Shown here piece after piece: positions 18,524 through 27,113 of a DNA stretch of 64,000 nt. Both the position numbers and the translations under genes were made by a program. Numbering within the stretch: position 1 is the stretch's first letter; every line of letters starts with the position of its first letter. The notes below the pieces were generated by a model. It was not told where the DNA came from, made no database searches, and was given only the letters and a program-made list of their open reading frames with translations. The stretch comes from Pedobacter sp. BAL39 (GTDB taxonomy: Bacteria; Bacteroidota; Bacteroidia; Sphingobacteriales; Sphingobacteriaceae), in NCBI RefSeq assembly GCF_000170795.1, contig NZ_ABCM01000020.1, positions 1 to 64,000 on the forward strand, in the 5' to 3' direction.

Positions 18524-19732
18524 TTATCTTAACTTCTCAATCCTGAGGATATAGTCGATGCCACCAATAAATTCGACACCTTTCGTCAGTTGATCTGTTG
18601 TAGGGTCATATTGCCATACGTAATCGCGGTCGGCCGCATTGACAGAGATGAAGGCCTTGCCATCCTCTACAATTACCGCATTAACCATGCGTTCCCCTTT
18701 GTCAACAGGAAGATTCAGTTTTTTGATGAAAGTGCCATTTCTTGCGTCAATCAGAGTGAATGAATGGTCCGCATCAATAGACAACCCGCTTACTCTCGAT
18801 CTGACAATGGCCTTGCCGTTGCCGATGTACCACATTGCCGGTGCCTTATCATTTCCTGATGCCGCTGAATAGTTGAAGGCGTAGGTTGGGTCCAGCTCTG
18901 TGCTGCCGCTTTTGATGCGGTAGATGTAGGATGGACTTTGGGCGTCGTACATATTTGGAGGATCGCTCACAAAATAAAGGTCGTTGTTCTCGTCGACGAA
19001 AGATGTCGGTGCATATACTGTTGGCCCGCCCATACTTGTGGTGCGTGAATCCTCAAGAGATTTTTCTACCGTCATGTTGGTATAATCGATTACGGCTACC
19101 ATTGCTTTCTTGCTGACCGGCATGTTCGGGTAGTTTGAAAAGTCATTTGATCCAAATCCGTAACCCAGGAAGATTTTATTGTCCCTGTATTGCGCAAAGC
19201 CGATGTTGTAGGTGTTGAATCCGGTAGGAATGGTGTTTAAGTCAAGTTTGCCTGTCTTTATAGTCATTTTATCTACTTTAAGAATGGCATAACGAGCTTC
19301 ATTGTTGCCGTCGCCAAAGATGACAAGTGTTTCGTCATCAATCCAAGTATAAGAACTCCAGTTCAACCAGGTGAAAGGGATTTCCTTATCTGTGATGAGG
19401 GCGCCATTTTCCACATGATATTTGCCGAGGCGTCCGCTTCCGAAATTCGCATGGTAGTAAAAGCCGTTTCTCTGGATGACATCCTGAGCATAAACTTTTC
19501 CGGTCATCTCTGCACCGTTTCCTTTGATGCTGACTACTCCTTCTGTGAGGGAGGGGATGCCCGCGATGTAATAGGCTGTATTTGGCCAGGAGCCGACACA
19601 AAGGACCGCCGAATATTTTGTGCCATCTTCGAACTGCCCGCTGTTTCTTTTTTCACATCCGCTGATCAGTGCAATTGTCAAAATGATGGTCAGGAATCTG
19701 GTGGTGTGTTGAAATAATTTATTCATGGTCAT
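18524..19732 (-). CDS. DUF4374 lipoprotein, distal copy
   Basis: A 402-residue lipoprotein. The signal peptide ends in ALISGCEKRNSG, so Cys26 should be lipidated. The rest is a predicted beta-propeller-like repeat protein of the DUF4374 family, with repeating short blades such as YYHANFGSGRLGKYHVENG and a C-terminus ending in IDYILRIEKL. DUF4374 proteins are Bacteroidota-specific and usually found beside TonB receptors of metal or heme uptake; their activity is not established. It lies 37 bp after the receptor gene. A paralogue is encoded on the other side of the receptor; both share the YYH-N motif and the same ending. It could be a periplasmic or surface substrate-binding protein, but that is inference. 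Confidence 0.85.
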   Translation of the reverse strand: MTMNKLFQHTTRFLTIILTIALISGCEKRNSGQFEDGTKYSAVLCVGSWPNTAYYIAGIPSLTEGVVSIKGNGAEMTGKVYAQDVIQRNGFYYHANFGSGRLGKYHVENGALITDKEIPFTWLNWSSYTWIDDETLVIFGDGNNEARYAILKVDKMTIKTGKLDLNTIPTGFNTYNIGFAQYRDNKIFLGYGFGSNDFSNYPNMPVSKKAMVAVIDYTNMTVEKSLEDSRTTSMGGPTVYAPTSFVDENNDLYFVSDPPNMYDAQSPSYIYRIKSGSTELDPTYAFNYSAASGNDKAPAMWYIGNGKAIVRSRVSGLSIDADHSFTLIDARNGTFIKKLNLPVDKGERMVNAVIVEDGKAFISVNAADRDYVWQYDPTTDQLTKGVEFIGGIDYILRIEKLR

Positions 19733-19768
19733 GTTTAAATGATATGGTTTGTAAAATAGGGTAGCTGA

Positions 19769-22153
19769 TTACTGAATGAAGTATCTGAATTTAACGGAAA
19801 AGGACCGGCTTGGCTTCTGTAGCTTGAAATTGTCGTAGGACAAGTTGTCTGTAAGATTCCGGCACTCCAGGGATAGGTTGTATTTGCCTTTTTCCATTGA
19901 GTAACTCAGCGAAGCATTGTGGATAAACTGCGTTGGGATGTCGGACTTGCCATTTGGGTTTCCTGCATTTTCCCAGGTCAGGTAGAACCAGTTGATATAT
20001 TGCGTAAACCAGTTGAACTGCAGTCTTGTATCTTTTCCCAGCAGGTTGTCTTTGCCGATGCCAAAGTCTGCATTTCCGAACAGGAATGGCTGGTTGGGGA
20101 TTTTATTATTGTAGGTATATTCAGGTACCATGGATTCTGTTGAGCCTGTTTTGGTTTTGTTTACTGCATTCTGGTAAGTGAGGTTTAGGTTGAGGGAGAG
20201 CAGCTCGCTGTACGCATATCGCAGTTCAGACTCAAAACCTGTGATGAGTACGTCTGACTTGTTCTCATTTTTCAACAGTTGTGAGCGCAGATCAGGAACA
20301 GGGTAGATGAAGTCTTTTGCATTTCTGTAAAACCCGGAAGCCTCAATGAAAAAGCTGTGTCTGTCCAGTCTGAACGAATAATATGCACCGATATTAATGT
20401 TGTCGCTGCGTTCAGGTTTCAGGTCCGGGTTGGGTTGCAGATTAAGGCCATCACCAAACATCTCTTCTGCTTCCTGAAGGCGGTATGCATGTTCGTAAGA
20501 TGCTTTCAGCCCGAAGTTTTGGGTTACCTTATATCTTGAGGCAACACCATAGCCCCAATTGCTGAAGGTCGTATCGAGCAGCGAATAGCTGCCGCTGATT
20601 AATTTGGGGCGTTCCAGGCCGAGCCGATAATATTTGGCAAATACAGTATTGGACAAACGCTGATCAAGCAGGTTTTGCTGATAGGCGAGGCCGACGATTT
20701 GTTTTTTCATCAGTCCCGGCATTGAGTCCCTGCTGGCGAAATACTGGTTGTAATTTTTATTTTTCAGGTGATCAAAAGTATAGTTAAGGTTCAGCGAGTG
20801 TTCGTTGTTGATCAGATAACTCATGTTGGCCATAGCATAAGTCCGGGGCCTTGCAATGTTGTTTATTTGTTTGAGGGAGCCCATCTCTGGGGAGCTTTTA
20901 ACTGTCCAGGTACCATCCCAGTAGTACTGGCGTAAAAGGGTATCTGTGGTTTTGGATTCGTCTTTTGTTCTCGATGCAAAGGCGCTCAGATTGAGGCCTT
21001 CCGTGAAGATGTCATTCTTTTTATAACGGATGGTCCCATTAGCAGAGCTGCTGGTCTTACGGACTTTTCCGTATACGATTTTCTGCTCAAAACCGGTTTG
21101 CAGATCCTGCGTACTTTCGTTGTAGCCGCCGCCGATGAACAGGACATCCGCCCATTTTTTGTTGACAACGCCAATTTCTGCCTGTCCACTTGCAGACATG
21201 TAATTGTCGTGGAAGCGCCTGATATCGGTACTGACAAATTCCGCCCCGTTCAGATCTACAATCTGGTCGCCATCCCTTACTCCACCCTGCAGGATTTCTA
21301 CATCCTTCATTTTATAGTTGTTGGCTGAGGAGTTAAAGAAGCCGCTACCTTTAAAGATAAGCCCTGTTTTTTGATCTACAAACTGCCCCGTTAATGCGGA
21401 GCGGTTGGTGCTGAAGGAACCATAGCTATGGCTCAGGTCGAGGTAGTTGCTGACCTTCTGATTGGTGATTACATTGACCGCACCGCCCATGGCATCGGCA
21501 CCAAGCGTTACAGGAACTACTCCCTTGTAGACTTCCAGGCGCTCAGCGAGGTTTACAGGGATATTGTTCAGCGACATGGCGCTGCCCATCACTTCAATAG
21601 GGATGCCATCGATAAAGAATTTTACCTGTTTGCCAGAAAGTCCGTTGATGGAGAATTTGAAGTCTGAGCCTAGTCCACCCTGTTCCCGGATCCTGACGCC
21701 CGTGCTCCTGTTGAGGATCTGGTTCAGGTCTGCCGTAGTATTGGCAAACTTTTTCGTCTCAATGGCATTTACCGCAAAGCCCGATTCTTTGACTTCCTGA
21801 TTTTTGGTTTTACCATCTATGGAGACGTTGTCCAGTTGCTGTGGGTCTTTGCTTAAGGAGAAGTTTAGTGTTTTCTGCTGTCCGGCGCTGAGTGTGACAG
21901 ACTGGGAAGATTTCAGGTAACCGATATAGGAAACTATAACCGTATAGGTTCCAGGGGTTATTCCTTTAATTTCATAGCGACCACTGATATCGGTGATTAC
22001 GCCATTTTTGGTTCCTTTTATAGTGACCGTGGCACCAATAATGGTTTCGGTACCATCTTTTACCTGTCCGGAGATGGTAGCGTTATTCTGAGCAAAAGTG
22101 CTGAAGAATAAAGTGCTGAGTAGTAGTAAGAGTAGAGTTCTGCGATATAACAT
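19769..22153 (-). CDS. TonB-dependent receptor without STN domain
   Basis: A 794-residue outer-membrane receptor. A signal peptide (LLLLLLSTLFFSTFAQ) is followed by a carboxypeptidase-regulatory-like domain (about 28-110, ATVTIKGTKNGVITDISG), then a plug (about 125-235, including RSTGVRIREQGGLGSDFKF and LGADAMGGAVNVITN) and a beta-barrel ending in the aromatic SVKFRYFIQ. The size and plug are those of siderophore/metal-chelate receptors rather than SusC. There is no STN signalling domain, although sigma and FecR-like genes lie upstream in the same series. It is flanked by DUF4374 genes and followed by a PepSY gene. The chelate taken up cannot be told from sequence. Confidence 0.92.
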   Translation of the reverse strand: MLYRRTLLLLLLSTLFFSTFAQNNATISGQVKDGTETIIGATVTIKGTKNGVITDISGRYEIKGITPGTYTVIVSYIGYLKSSQSVTLSAGQQKTLNFSLSKDPQQLDNVSIDGKTKNQEVKESGFAVNAIETKKFANTTADLNQILNRSTGVRIREQGGLGSDFKFSINGLSGKQVKFFIDGIPIEVMGSAMSLNNIPVNLAERLEVYKGVVPVTLGADAMGGAVNVITNQKVSNYLDLSHSYGSFSTNRSALTGQFVDQKTGLIFKGSGFFNSSANNYKMKDVEILQGGVRDGDQIVDLNGAEFVSTDIRRFHDNYMSASGQAEIGVVNKKWADVLFIGGGYNESTQDLQTGFEQKIVYGKVRKTSSSANGTIRYKKNDIFTEGLNLSAFASRTKDESKTTDTLLRQYYWDGTWTVKSSPEMGSLKQINNIARPRTYAMANMSYLINNEHSLNLNYTFDHLKNKNYNQYFASRDSMPGLMKKQIVGLAYQQNLLDQRLSNTVFAKYYRLGLERPKLISGSYSLLDTTFSNWGYGVASRYKVTQNFGLKASYEHAYRLQEAEEMFGDGLNLQPNPDLKPERSDNINIGAYYSFRLDRHSFFIEASGFYRNAKDFIYPVPDLRSQLLKNENKSDVLITGFESELRYAYSELLSLNLNLTYQNAVNKTKTGSTESMVPEYTYNNKIPNQPFLFGNADFGIGKDNLLGKDTRLQFNWFTQYINWFYLTWENAGNPNGKSDIPTQFIHNASLSYSMEKGKYNLSLECRNLTDNLSYDNFKLQKPSRSFSVKFRYFIQ

Positions 22154-22232
22154 TGTTTTAAGCTTGTATTTACCCTACTAGTAGCACAACTACGCACATC
22201 CCGAAGGTGCCAAGCAAAAAAAGTGTTAAATT

Positions 22233-23471
22233 TTAATTAGAGTCTTCATGGAGCTTGTCGATACGCATGATGAAATCGGTGTTACCGCTCAAATGAAGTC
22301 CTTTTTTCAAGGATTCGTTTTTAAGATCGTACATCCAGATATCGTTCCCCTCTTTAGGTGAATTGACAGAGATGTAGGCGACGTCGTTTTCCACGAGTAC
22401 ACATTCCCGTCTTGTTCCCTTATCCAGTGGAAGGTCCAGCTTTTTAAGAACGGTTTTCTTTTTGATATCAAGGAGATAGAATTCGAAATGGGCGGTGCTG
22501 TGGTGGTCACTGATGCCTTTATATAAGTCTTTTCTTTCTCCCCTGATGATGGCTTTTCCGTTGCCGAGGTACCACATTCCGTAAGCATGGTTTTGTATTT
22601 CTGATGCGGAGATGTTGAAGAAATAATCCGGGTCTATCTTATTTTCATCGGCCTTGATTTTGAAAATGGCTGTTGGGAGGTCCGGGCGGTTGCCTAATGC
22701 TATCCCAGGGCAGGTCATGAAGTAAAAGTCTTTCTTTTCATCATGGAAAGTATAGGATTGGATGGCGTTGGTACCTCCGGGGTAGGTGGATCGCAGTTCT
22801 TTTGAGGTATTCAGCAGCCGCATTTCCGGATAGCTCAGGGTACTTAGAAAAGTGGTGTCGCAGGTGGTGTAACTTGATGGGCTGAGTTCCTCATGATAAG
22901 TGTAGGCAATCAGGAGCTGGCCACCGCGCCGCTCTGTAAGTCCGATCGACATAGATGAAAATTTTCCATCGGGAACGGCAATTTCAGTGTCCCCGGAGGC
23001 GATCAGTTTCATCGTACTGACATTCACCAGGGCATATCTCACACGGTTGTACTTATTGTAGTTCAGCCCCGTCAGTAATAAGGTGTCTTTTGAGATCCAG
23101 TAAAAGTTCTCAATAGAAAAGTTCTTTATCTGGAGGCTGTCCGTTTCTGTGAGCACGTCAGACTGCACCGTGTATTTGGAAAAAGCAGCTGTTTTGTAAT
23201 TCAAATGGTAATAATAGCCGTCTTTGACGATGATGTCCCTGTCCATCTGCTCTTCACTGATGGGCACGCCTGTTTTTTCCGGATATAGCGTTCCGGAGGA
23301 AAGGTCATTGGTCTCCAGCAAGTACTCATGATTGTCCTTCCCAAGGATGTAAATACTGTATTTCTGAGGTGTTGCTTTTTTGGCCGAATCCTTAGGCTGG
23401 CAGGAGAGGAGCAGTACCGCGATGATTAGTAACGGAAGGTAAAGCAGTGCTTTTTTTGCCGGATAGCGCAT
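22233..23471 (-). CDS. DUF4374-like lipoprotein, proximal copy
   Basis: A 412-residue lipoprotein with a clear lipobox (LLLSCQPKDS, Cys24). It aligns by eye over its full length with the distal DUF4374 protein: both have a YYH-N blade early on and end in a (F/Y)I(L/M)RI(E/D)KL motif. It starts 14 bp after the short FecR-like gene and 79 bp before the receptor gene, so it sits where a signalling receptor would normally begin. It could be the ligand sensor for the FecR-like protein, but nothing in the sequence proves this. No enzyme motif is visible. Confidence 0.8.
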   Translation of the reverse strand: MRYPAKKALLYLPLLIIAVLLLSCQPKDSAKKATPQKYSIYILGKDNHEYLLETNDLSSGTLYPEKTGVPISEEQMDRDIIVKDGYYYHLNYKTAAFSKYTVQSDVLTETDSLQIKNFSIENFYWISKDTLLLTGLNYNKYNRVRYALVNVSTMKLIASGDTEIAVPDGKFSSMSIGLTERRGGQLLIAYTYHEELSPSSYTTCDTTFLSTLSYPEMRLLNTSKELRSTYPGGTNAIQSYTFHDEKKDFYFMTCPGIALGNRPDLPTAIFKIKADENKIDPDYFFNISASEIQNHAYGMWYLGNGKAIIRGERKDLYKGISDHHSTAHFEFYLLDIKKKTVLKKLDLPLDKGTRRECVLVENDVAYISVNSPKEGNDIWMYDLKNESLKKGLHLSGNTDFIMRIDKLHEDSN

Positions 23472-23485
23472 AAAGATCGGGGATG

Positions 23486-24139
23486 TTAGATATTGAACTG
23501 ATTTGTAATTTGTTTTTGTATAACCGGGGGAAGGTTGGACAATTGTTTTTCATTGATAACAATGATTTTGTCATTTCCGGAAGCGTCATTGAAGATTACA
23601 TAAGTTTCTCCCGCTTTCAGAGTCATCTTTTCTGTGGTACCCTTCAGGACGATGGCGATATTTTTCTTTGGACGGATTACGATGCTTCCCGACAGGCTGA
23701 TGTCTCCGGTTTGGTAGTTAATGGTGGCATAGCTATTTGGCGCAATGGCAATATTACAGCCGCTGGAGCTGACATGCCGGATGTCTATGGCGCTGCTATT
23801 GTTGACTGACAGCTGTCTTGTTGCAGGAGCGCCGGGAGTCGACATCAGCTGAAAGGCGGTGAAGCCAATAAGCCCCAGTAACAGTGATGCTGCAAATCCC
23901 TTAGTCCAGAAACTCAGGTGCCAGTGAGCGGGGTTTTCTTCTTGCTTTGTGTCTTCGGGAAGGATGGATGCGATCTCGCGCCACATTTCTTCCTTATGCT
24001 GCTGCTTGGATGCTCCTGCGGGAAGTACGAGTTCTTCAGTAGAAAAGTCGGCAAACAGCCAGTCTTCTACAACATCTTTTTCTTCAGGTGTGCATTCTGA
24101 CCGGTGATATTTTTCTATAAGTTCCTTACTGATCTTCAT
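23486..24139 (-). CDS. Short FecR-like anti-sigma factor
   Basis: A 217-residue membrane protein placed between an ECF sigma gene and a lipoprotein gene. The cytoplasmic part (about 1-78) starts with MKISKELIEKYHRSECTPEEK, the sigma-binding fold seen in FecR proteins (HRSEC-TPEE). One membrane helix is at about 82-99 (FAASLLLGLIGFTAFQLM). The periplasmic part has only about 115 residues: it has SSAIDIRHVSSSGCNIAIAP and a GETYVIF segment but lacks the GEAYFDV and VLGTxFNV motifs and the DUF4974 domain seen in the two other FecR proteins here. It is probably an anti-sigma factor with a different sensory end. Confidence 0.75.
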   Translation of the reverse strand: MKISKELIEKYHRSECTPEEKDVVEDWLFADFSTEELVLPAGASKQQHKEEMWREIASILPEDTKQEENPAHWHLSFWTKGFAASLLLGLIGFTAFQLMSTPGAPATRQLSVNNSSAIDIRHVSSSGCNIAIAPNSYATINYQTGDISLSGSIVIRPKKNIAIVLKGTTEKMTLKAGETYVIFNDASGNDKIIVINEKQLSNLPPVIQKQITNQFNI

Positions 24140-24224
24140 CCAGCGGTTTGACTAATCTTGATTAGCCGTCTAAATTAAAACAAAATAGCTGAAAAGCCAT
24201 GTGAAACGAAATGGAAAAATTGAT

Positions 24225-24770
24225 TCAATTTTGGTAATCCGAGAGGTTTACTTTCAATATGCTGGTTGCTTTTGAAATGTGGTACTCTACTGCGCGCTCA
24301 GTAATCAGCAGGTGACTGGCAATTTGTTTGTTGCTAAGTCCCTGATCCCGGCTCATCCTGAACACCATTTTGCACTTACAGGGCAATGCTTCTACCAGGT
24401 GGCTCACTTTTTCTTTCAGGTTATTAAAAAACACGCGTTCTTCTGTACAGTTGGTGGATCCGCTACAGTCCTGCATTTTAATGCAGATGTGTTTCTCGCG
24501 GCTCTGTTTGTTGCGGATATATTCAAAAGTCTTGAACTTTGCAGAACGGATGAGGTAATGACTGACCTTCTCCACCTCCAGCTCCTCCCGGCGTTCCCAT
24601 AGCGACTTGAAGATGTCCTGGACCATTTCCCTGGCAGGCTCGCTTTCACGGATGTTGTGGTAACACACCGCATACACCTTTTCCCAGTAGAGGTTATAGA
24701 TCGTTTCGAAAGAACGGCGGTCGATTCGGAATTTACTTTGCTTGGAAGTACTAAATGCGCTTTCTGACAA
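24225..24770 (-). CDS. ECF sigma-70 factor of the receptor/DUF4374 operon
   Basis: A 181-residue ECF sigma factor. Region 2 holds FETIYNLYWEKVYAVCYHN and MVQDIFKSLWERREELE; region 4 is LPCKCKMVFRMSRDQGLSNKQIASHL with the helix-turn-helix ITERAVEYHIS. A non-conserved, Cys-containing linker (IKMQDCSGSTNCTEER) joins them. Unlike the other two sigma factors in this window it has no hydrophobic tail. It is the first gene of the series that runs through the FecR-like gene, two DUF4374 genes, the receptor and PepSY. A candidate promoter lies just upstream. Confidence 0.9.
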   Translation of the reverse strand: MSESAFSTSKQSKFRIDRRSFETIYNLYWEKVYAVCYHNIRESEPAREMVQDIFKSLWERREELEVEKVSHYLIRSAKFKTFEYIRNKQSREKHICIKMQDCSGSTNCTEERVFFNNLKEKVSHLVEALPCKCKMVFRMSRDQGLSNKQIASHLLITERAVEYHISKATSILKVNLSDYQN

Positions 24771-24793
24771 TGTATTGGAAGGTTGGTTCGTTG

Positions 24794-24830
24794 CAAATAT
24801 ACTATTATTTAGAATTATTATAAATGCAAA
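24794..24830 (-). promoter_or_regulatory. Candidate promoter of the sigma/receptor operon
   Basis: On the minus strand TATATTTG (24801-24794) matches the Bacteroidota -7 element TAnnTTTG fully, and a TTTG (24830-24827) lies 25 nt further upstream. That spacing is slightly long for the known range. The octamer TGCAAATA occurs at both elements, 33 bp apart. Confidence 0.45.
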
Positions 24831-24957
24831 TAATCGAAATTGTAACTTTTCTGTGTATTACGTGTTTTAATTTAATGTATGCATAGGGTTTAGCTTTATT
24901 GCTGATGGGATGAATCCGTGTTGATTGAAAAGAAACGGATTGGTTAAAAAAAAGCTG

Positions 24958-25422
24958 ATGAAAATAAGTGCAGGTATATTGTTGTTCCGGAAAAGTGATT
25001 ATGGTTTAGAGTACCTGCTGGTACATCCAGGCGGTCCATTTTACGTCAGGAAAGATGAGGGTTTCTGGTCCATTCCTAAGGGCGAGCCTGAGCCCGGGGA
25101 GGAGCTGATGGCCACAGCTGTGCGTGAATTTGAGGAAGAGACTGGTTTCAGGCCCTCAGGAAATTTCATGGAATTGCCGCCGATCAGGCAAACTGGTGGG
25201 AAGGCAGTCTACTGTTGGGGAGTAGAAGGTGATTTTGATCCGGATACGCTAACCTGCAATACCTTTGAGATGGAATGGCCGCCAAAGTCGGGACAGCGCA
25301 AGGCTTTTCCGGAGAATGACAGGGCTGCCTGGTTTAATCTGACGGAGGCATGCAACCACATCCTCGAAAAACAAAGACCGTTGCTGAGTGCACTTGACGC
25401 ATTGTTACGTCCGAAGAAATAG
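24958..25422 (+). CDS. Nudix hydrolase
   Basis: A Nudix-family pyrophosphohydrolase of 154 residues from the ATG at 24958 (MKISAGILLFRK). The frame opens 11 codons earlier at a TTG, but the internal ATG begins exactly at the conserved first strand of the fold. The Nudix box is complete (GEPEPGEELMATAVREFEEE followed by TGF). LEYLLVHPGGPF and WSIPKGE before the box are typical of a group of proteins acting on nucleotide or diadenosine-type substrates. Residues after about 100 (WPPKSGQRKAFPENDRAAWF) also match that group. The substrate is not certain. It is a single gene with two small downstream ORFs on the same strand. Confidence 0.93.
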   Translation: MKISAGILLFRKSDYGLEYLLVHPGGPFYVRKDEGFWSIPKGEPEPGEELMATAVREFEEETGFRPSGNFMELPPIRQTGGKAVYCWGVEGDFDPDTLTCNTFEMEWPPKSGQRKAFPENDRAAWFNLTEACNHILEKQRPLLSALDALLRPKK

Positions 25423-25522
25423 ATGATTTTCGTGTGTGTTGATATACAGTAAGTTATCAACATTACTGGGTTTGATAAAACTATTTGACGACTTTGCGTG
25501 TTTTTCCGCAAATAAAGAATAA

Positions 25523-25762
25523 ATGAGCCCATACGAAGTGAAAATTGGAGGTGCGACACTCACTGTCAGACCTCAGGAAGATGGAACGTATCTGATCTAC
25601 CGCAATAACTTAAAGCTTGCCCAACTTGTCAACAAAACCTCCGAACACGGAACGATATGGGAAACCACAGACTGGATTGATGATGAATATGCCCGTCAAA
25701 TTGGGGCAGCCATAGAAGAACATGAAGAGGTGCCCAGTTTATACTCCAATATTTTAAGGTAA
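25523..25762 (+). CDS. Small conserved-looking protein, unknown function
   Basis: A 79-residue, acidic, soluble protein starting MSPYEVKIGGATLTV. It has alternating beta-strand and turn pattern in the first 45 residues and a short helix at the end (DDEYARQIGAAIEEHEE). I do not recognise a family with certainty. Coding is supported by an ATG start, protein-like composition and position on the same strand between the Nudix gene (101 bp upstream) and a DUF3606-like gene (37 bp downstream). Confidence 0.65.
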   Translation: MSPYEVKIGGATLTVRPQEDGTYLIYRNNLKLAQLVNKTSEHGTIWETTDWIDDEYARQIGAAIEEHEEVPSLYSNILR

Positions 25763-25799
25763 TTTTTTAAAACATCTTTGAAAGTTAGGTGTTTACAGA

Positions 25800-26036
25800 A
25801 TGTTAACCTCAAAATTCCCTGATATGAGTAATTCTGTAACGATGAATCACCTGAACTCTATTTTGCTCGACCTATCCGAAGTAAAAGAACTTAATTTTTG
25901 GGCTGAAAAGCTTGGCGTGCGCCCTGAATCATTAAAAACGGCGGTAAGAGCCTCCAGAAGTAATGCGCTTGACCAGATTATTATCTATTTGAAAAGCTGC
26001 AACCAGATTCATCAGGAATATCTGCCAACAGTTTAA
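25800..26036 (+). CDS. DUF3606-like small protein
   Basis: A 78-residue protein. The segment LSEVKELNFWAEKLGVRPESL followed by KTAVRASRSNALDQIIIYL resembles the DUF3606 pattern (a tryptophan, a 'lgV....L..AV..' core and a final hydrophobic strand or helix). Such proteins are small, probably helical, and of unknown function. ATG codons at 25800 and, in frame, at 25824 (MSNSVTMNHL) are both possible starts. It shares its strand with the preceding small gene and may be co-transcribed. Confidence 0.6.
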   Translation: MLTSKFPDMSNSVTMNHLNSILLDLSEVKELNFWAEKLGVRPESLKTAVRASRSNALDQIIIYLKSCNQIHQEYLPTV

Positions 26037-26115
26037 GAAACCGATTCCATCTTTTATATTTTTTTGTGTTGATAAAAAACGTCGGGAAAGCTTGTAGGTT
26101 TGATGGAGCTGAATC

Positions 26116-27036
26116 CTAAACTTCGGACTTTTTATTGACCACAAATTCCAAAAGACTATCTAGGTTTTTAATGTGCATTTGGCCTGTGGAGGTGTTCTCC
26201 AATACCTGGTCGTCACTATGCAGATCCTGACAGGAGGTGTTGATAATTAAGGATTTGGTGCGGATGGTCTTCACTGGAAACTTGATGCGCTCATGTGTCT
26301 TACGTTTCTCAAAATAGCTGCTGAGCAGTGCACGTTCGGATTCCCTCACCAGTACGACATCAAAATAACCATCACCTGGATCGGCATCGGGACTGAGCTT
26401 CAGGTGGGGCCCTACGCTGGAAATGTTCATGACCTCAATCAATAAAAACCGGTCTTCAAAAACCTGATCATCTATTTCTATCGTTGCAGCCGTGGCCTCA
26501 TAATTCATGGAAAGCTCATGCAGCGTATCCAGGGCAAGCTTAAATTCTTTTTCGGGCGTGTCGATAGCTGTAGTATCTGTCGCTTTAAGCGTGGACATTA
26601 GTTTAGGGAATAGCCCAGTGCCGAAAGACTCAATGAAAAATTCTATGGTTTCCAATCCGACCACTTGGCCAACATCAAATTTTTTCAGATGATAGTTGTT
26701 CCATGAGGTAATGTTGCTTTTGTTGTTGCTGCTGATGTGGAGTGCAGTGGCAATGTTGTTGGCGGTACCAAAAGGAAGCAACGCAATGGGTCTTTTATAC
26801 TTCAGTTTTTTATCAAGCAGTTTCAAAATAATCTTTCTTACCGTACCATCGCCGCCTGCGATAGCGATGAACTCTGTCTCCGGATCGACACCCCTGATGC
26901 CCCGTCGTTTGGAAGAAGTATAGGCGCATCTGAAGCCATGGGACTCAATCAACGAAATGATTTCTTTCTTAGTATACCTGCCTTCACCTGCTGTTGGGTT
27001 GTGGACCAACCGGATTAATTTTCCGCCTTTTTTCAT
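26116..27036 (-). CDS. Diacylglycerol kinase-family lipid kinase
   Basis: A 306-residue lipid kinase of the DagK/YegS type. The ATP-binding N-terminal half has HNPTAGEGR at 12-20 and the family's GGDGT at 61-65. IALLPFGTANNIATALHI (about 80-97) corresponds to the 'PLGTxNDxAR' stretch, here reading FGTANNIA. The C-terminal lipid-binding beta-domain includes DPGDGYFDVVLVRE near residue 225. It phosphorylates a lipid such as diacylglycerol or a sphingosine-like base; sphingolipids are common in this group, so the second is possible. It stands alone, converging with the DUF3606-like gene and diverging from surE. Confidence 0.9.
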   Translation of the reverse strand: MKKGGKLIRLVHNPTAGEGRYTKKEIISLIESHGFRCAYTSSKRRGIRGVDPETEFIAIAGGDGTVRKIILKLLDKKLKYKRPIALLPFGTANNIATALHISSNNKSNITSWNNYHLKKFDVGQVVGLETIEFFIESFGTGLFPKLMSTLKATDTTAIDTPEKEFKLALDTLHELSMNYEATAATIEIDDQVFEDRFLLIEVMNISSVGPHLKLSPDADPGDGYFDVVLVRESERALLSSYFEKRKTHERIKFPVKTIRTKSLIINTSCQDLHSDDQVLENTSTGQMHIKNLDSLLEFVVNKKSEV

Positions 27037-27113
27037 ATTGTTGGAACAATAGTCGGCTTATGAAGGTTTTTAATTACAGATGATTTATTTATAAACATTT
27101 AATTCAAAGTCCT

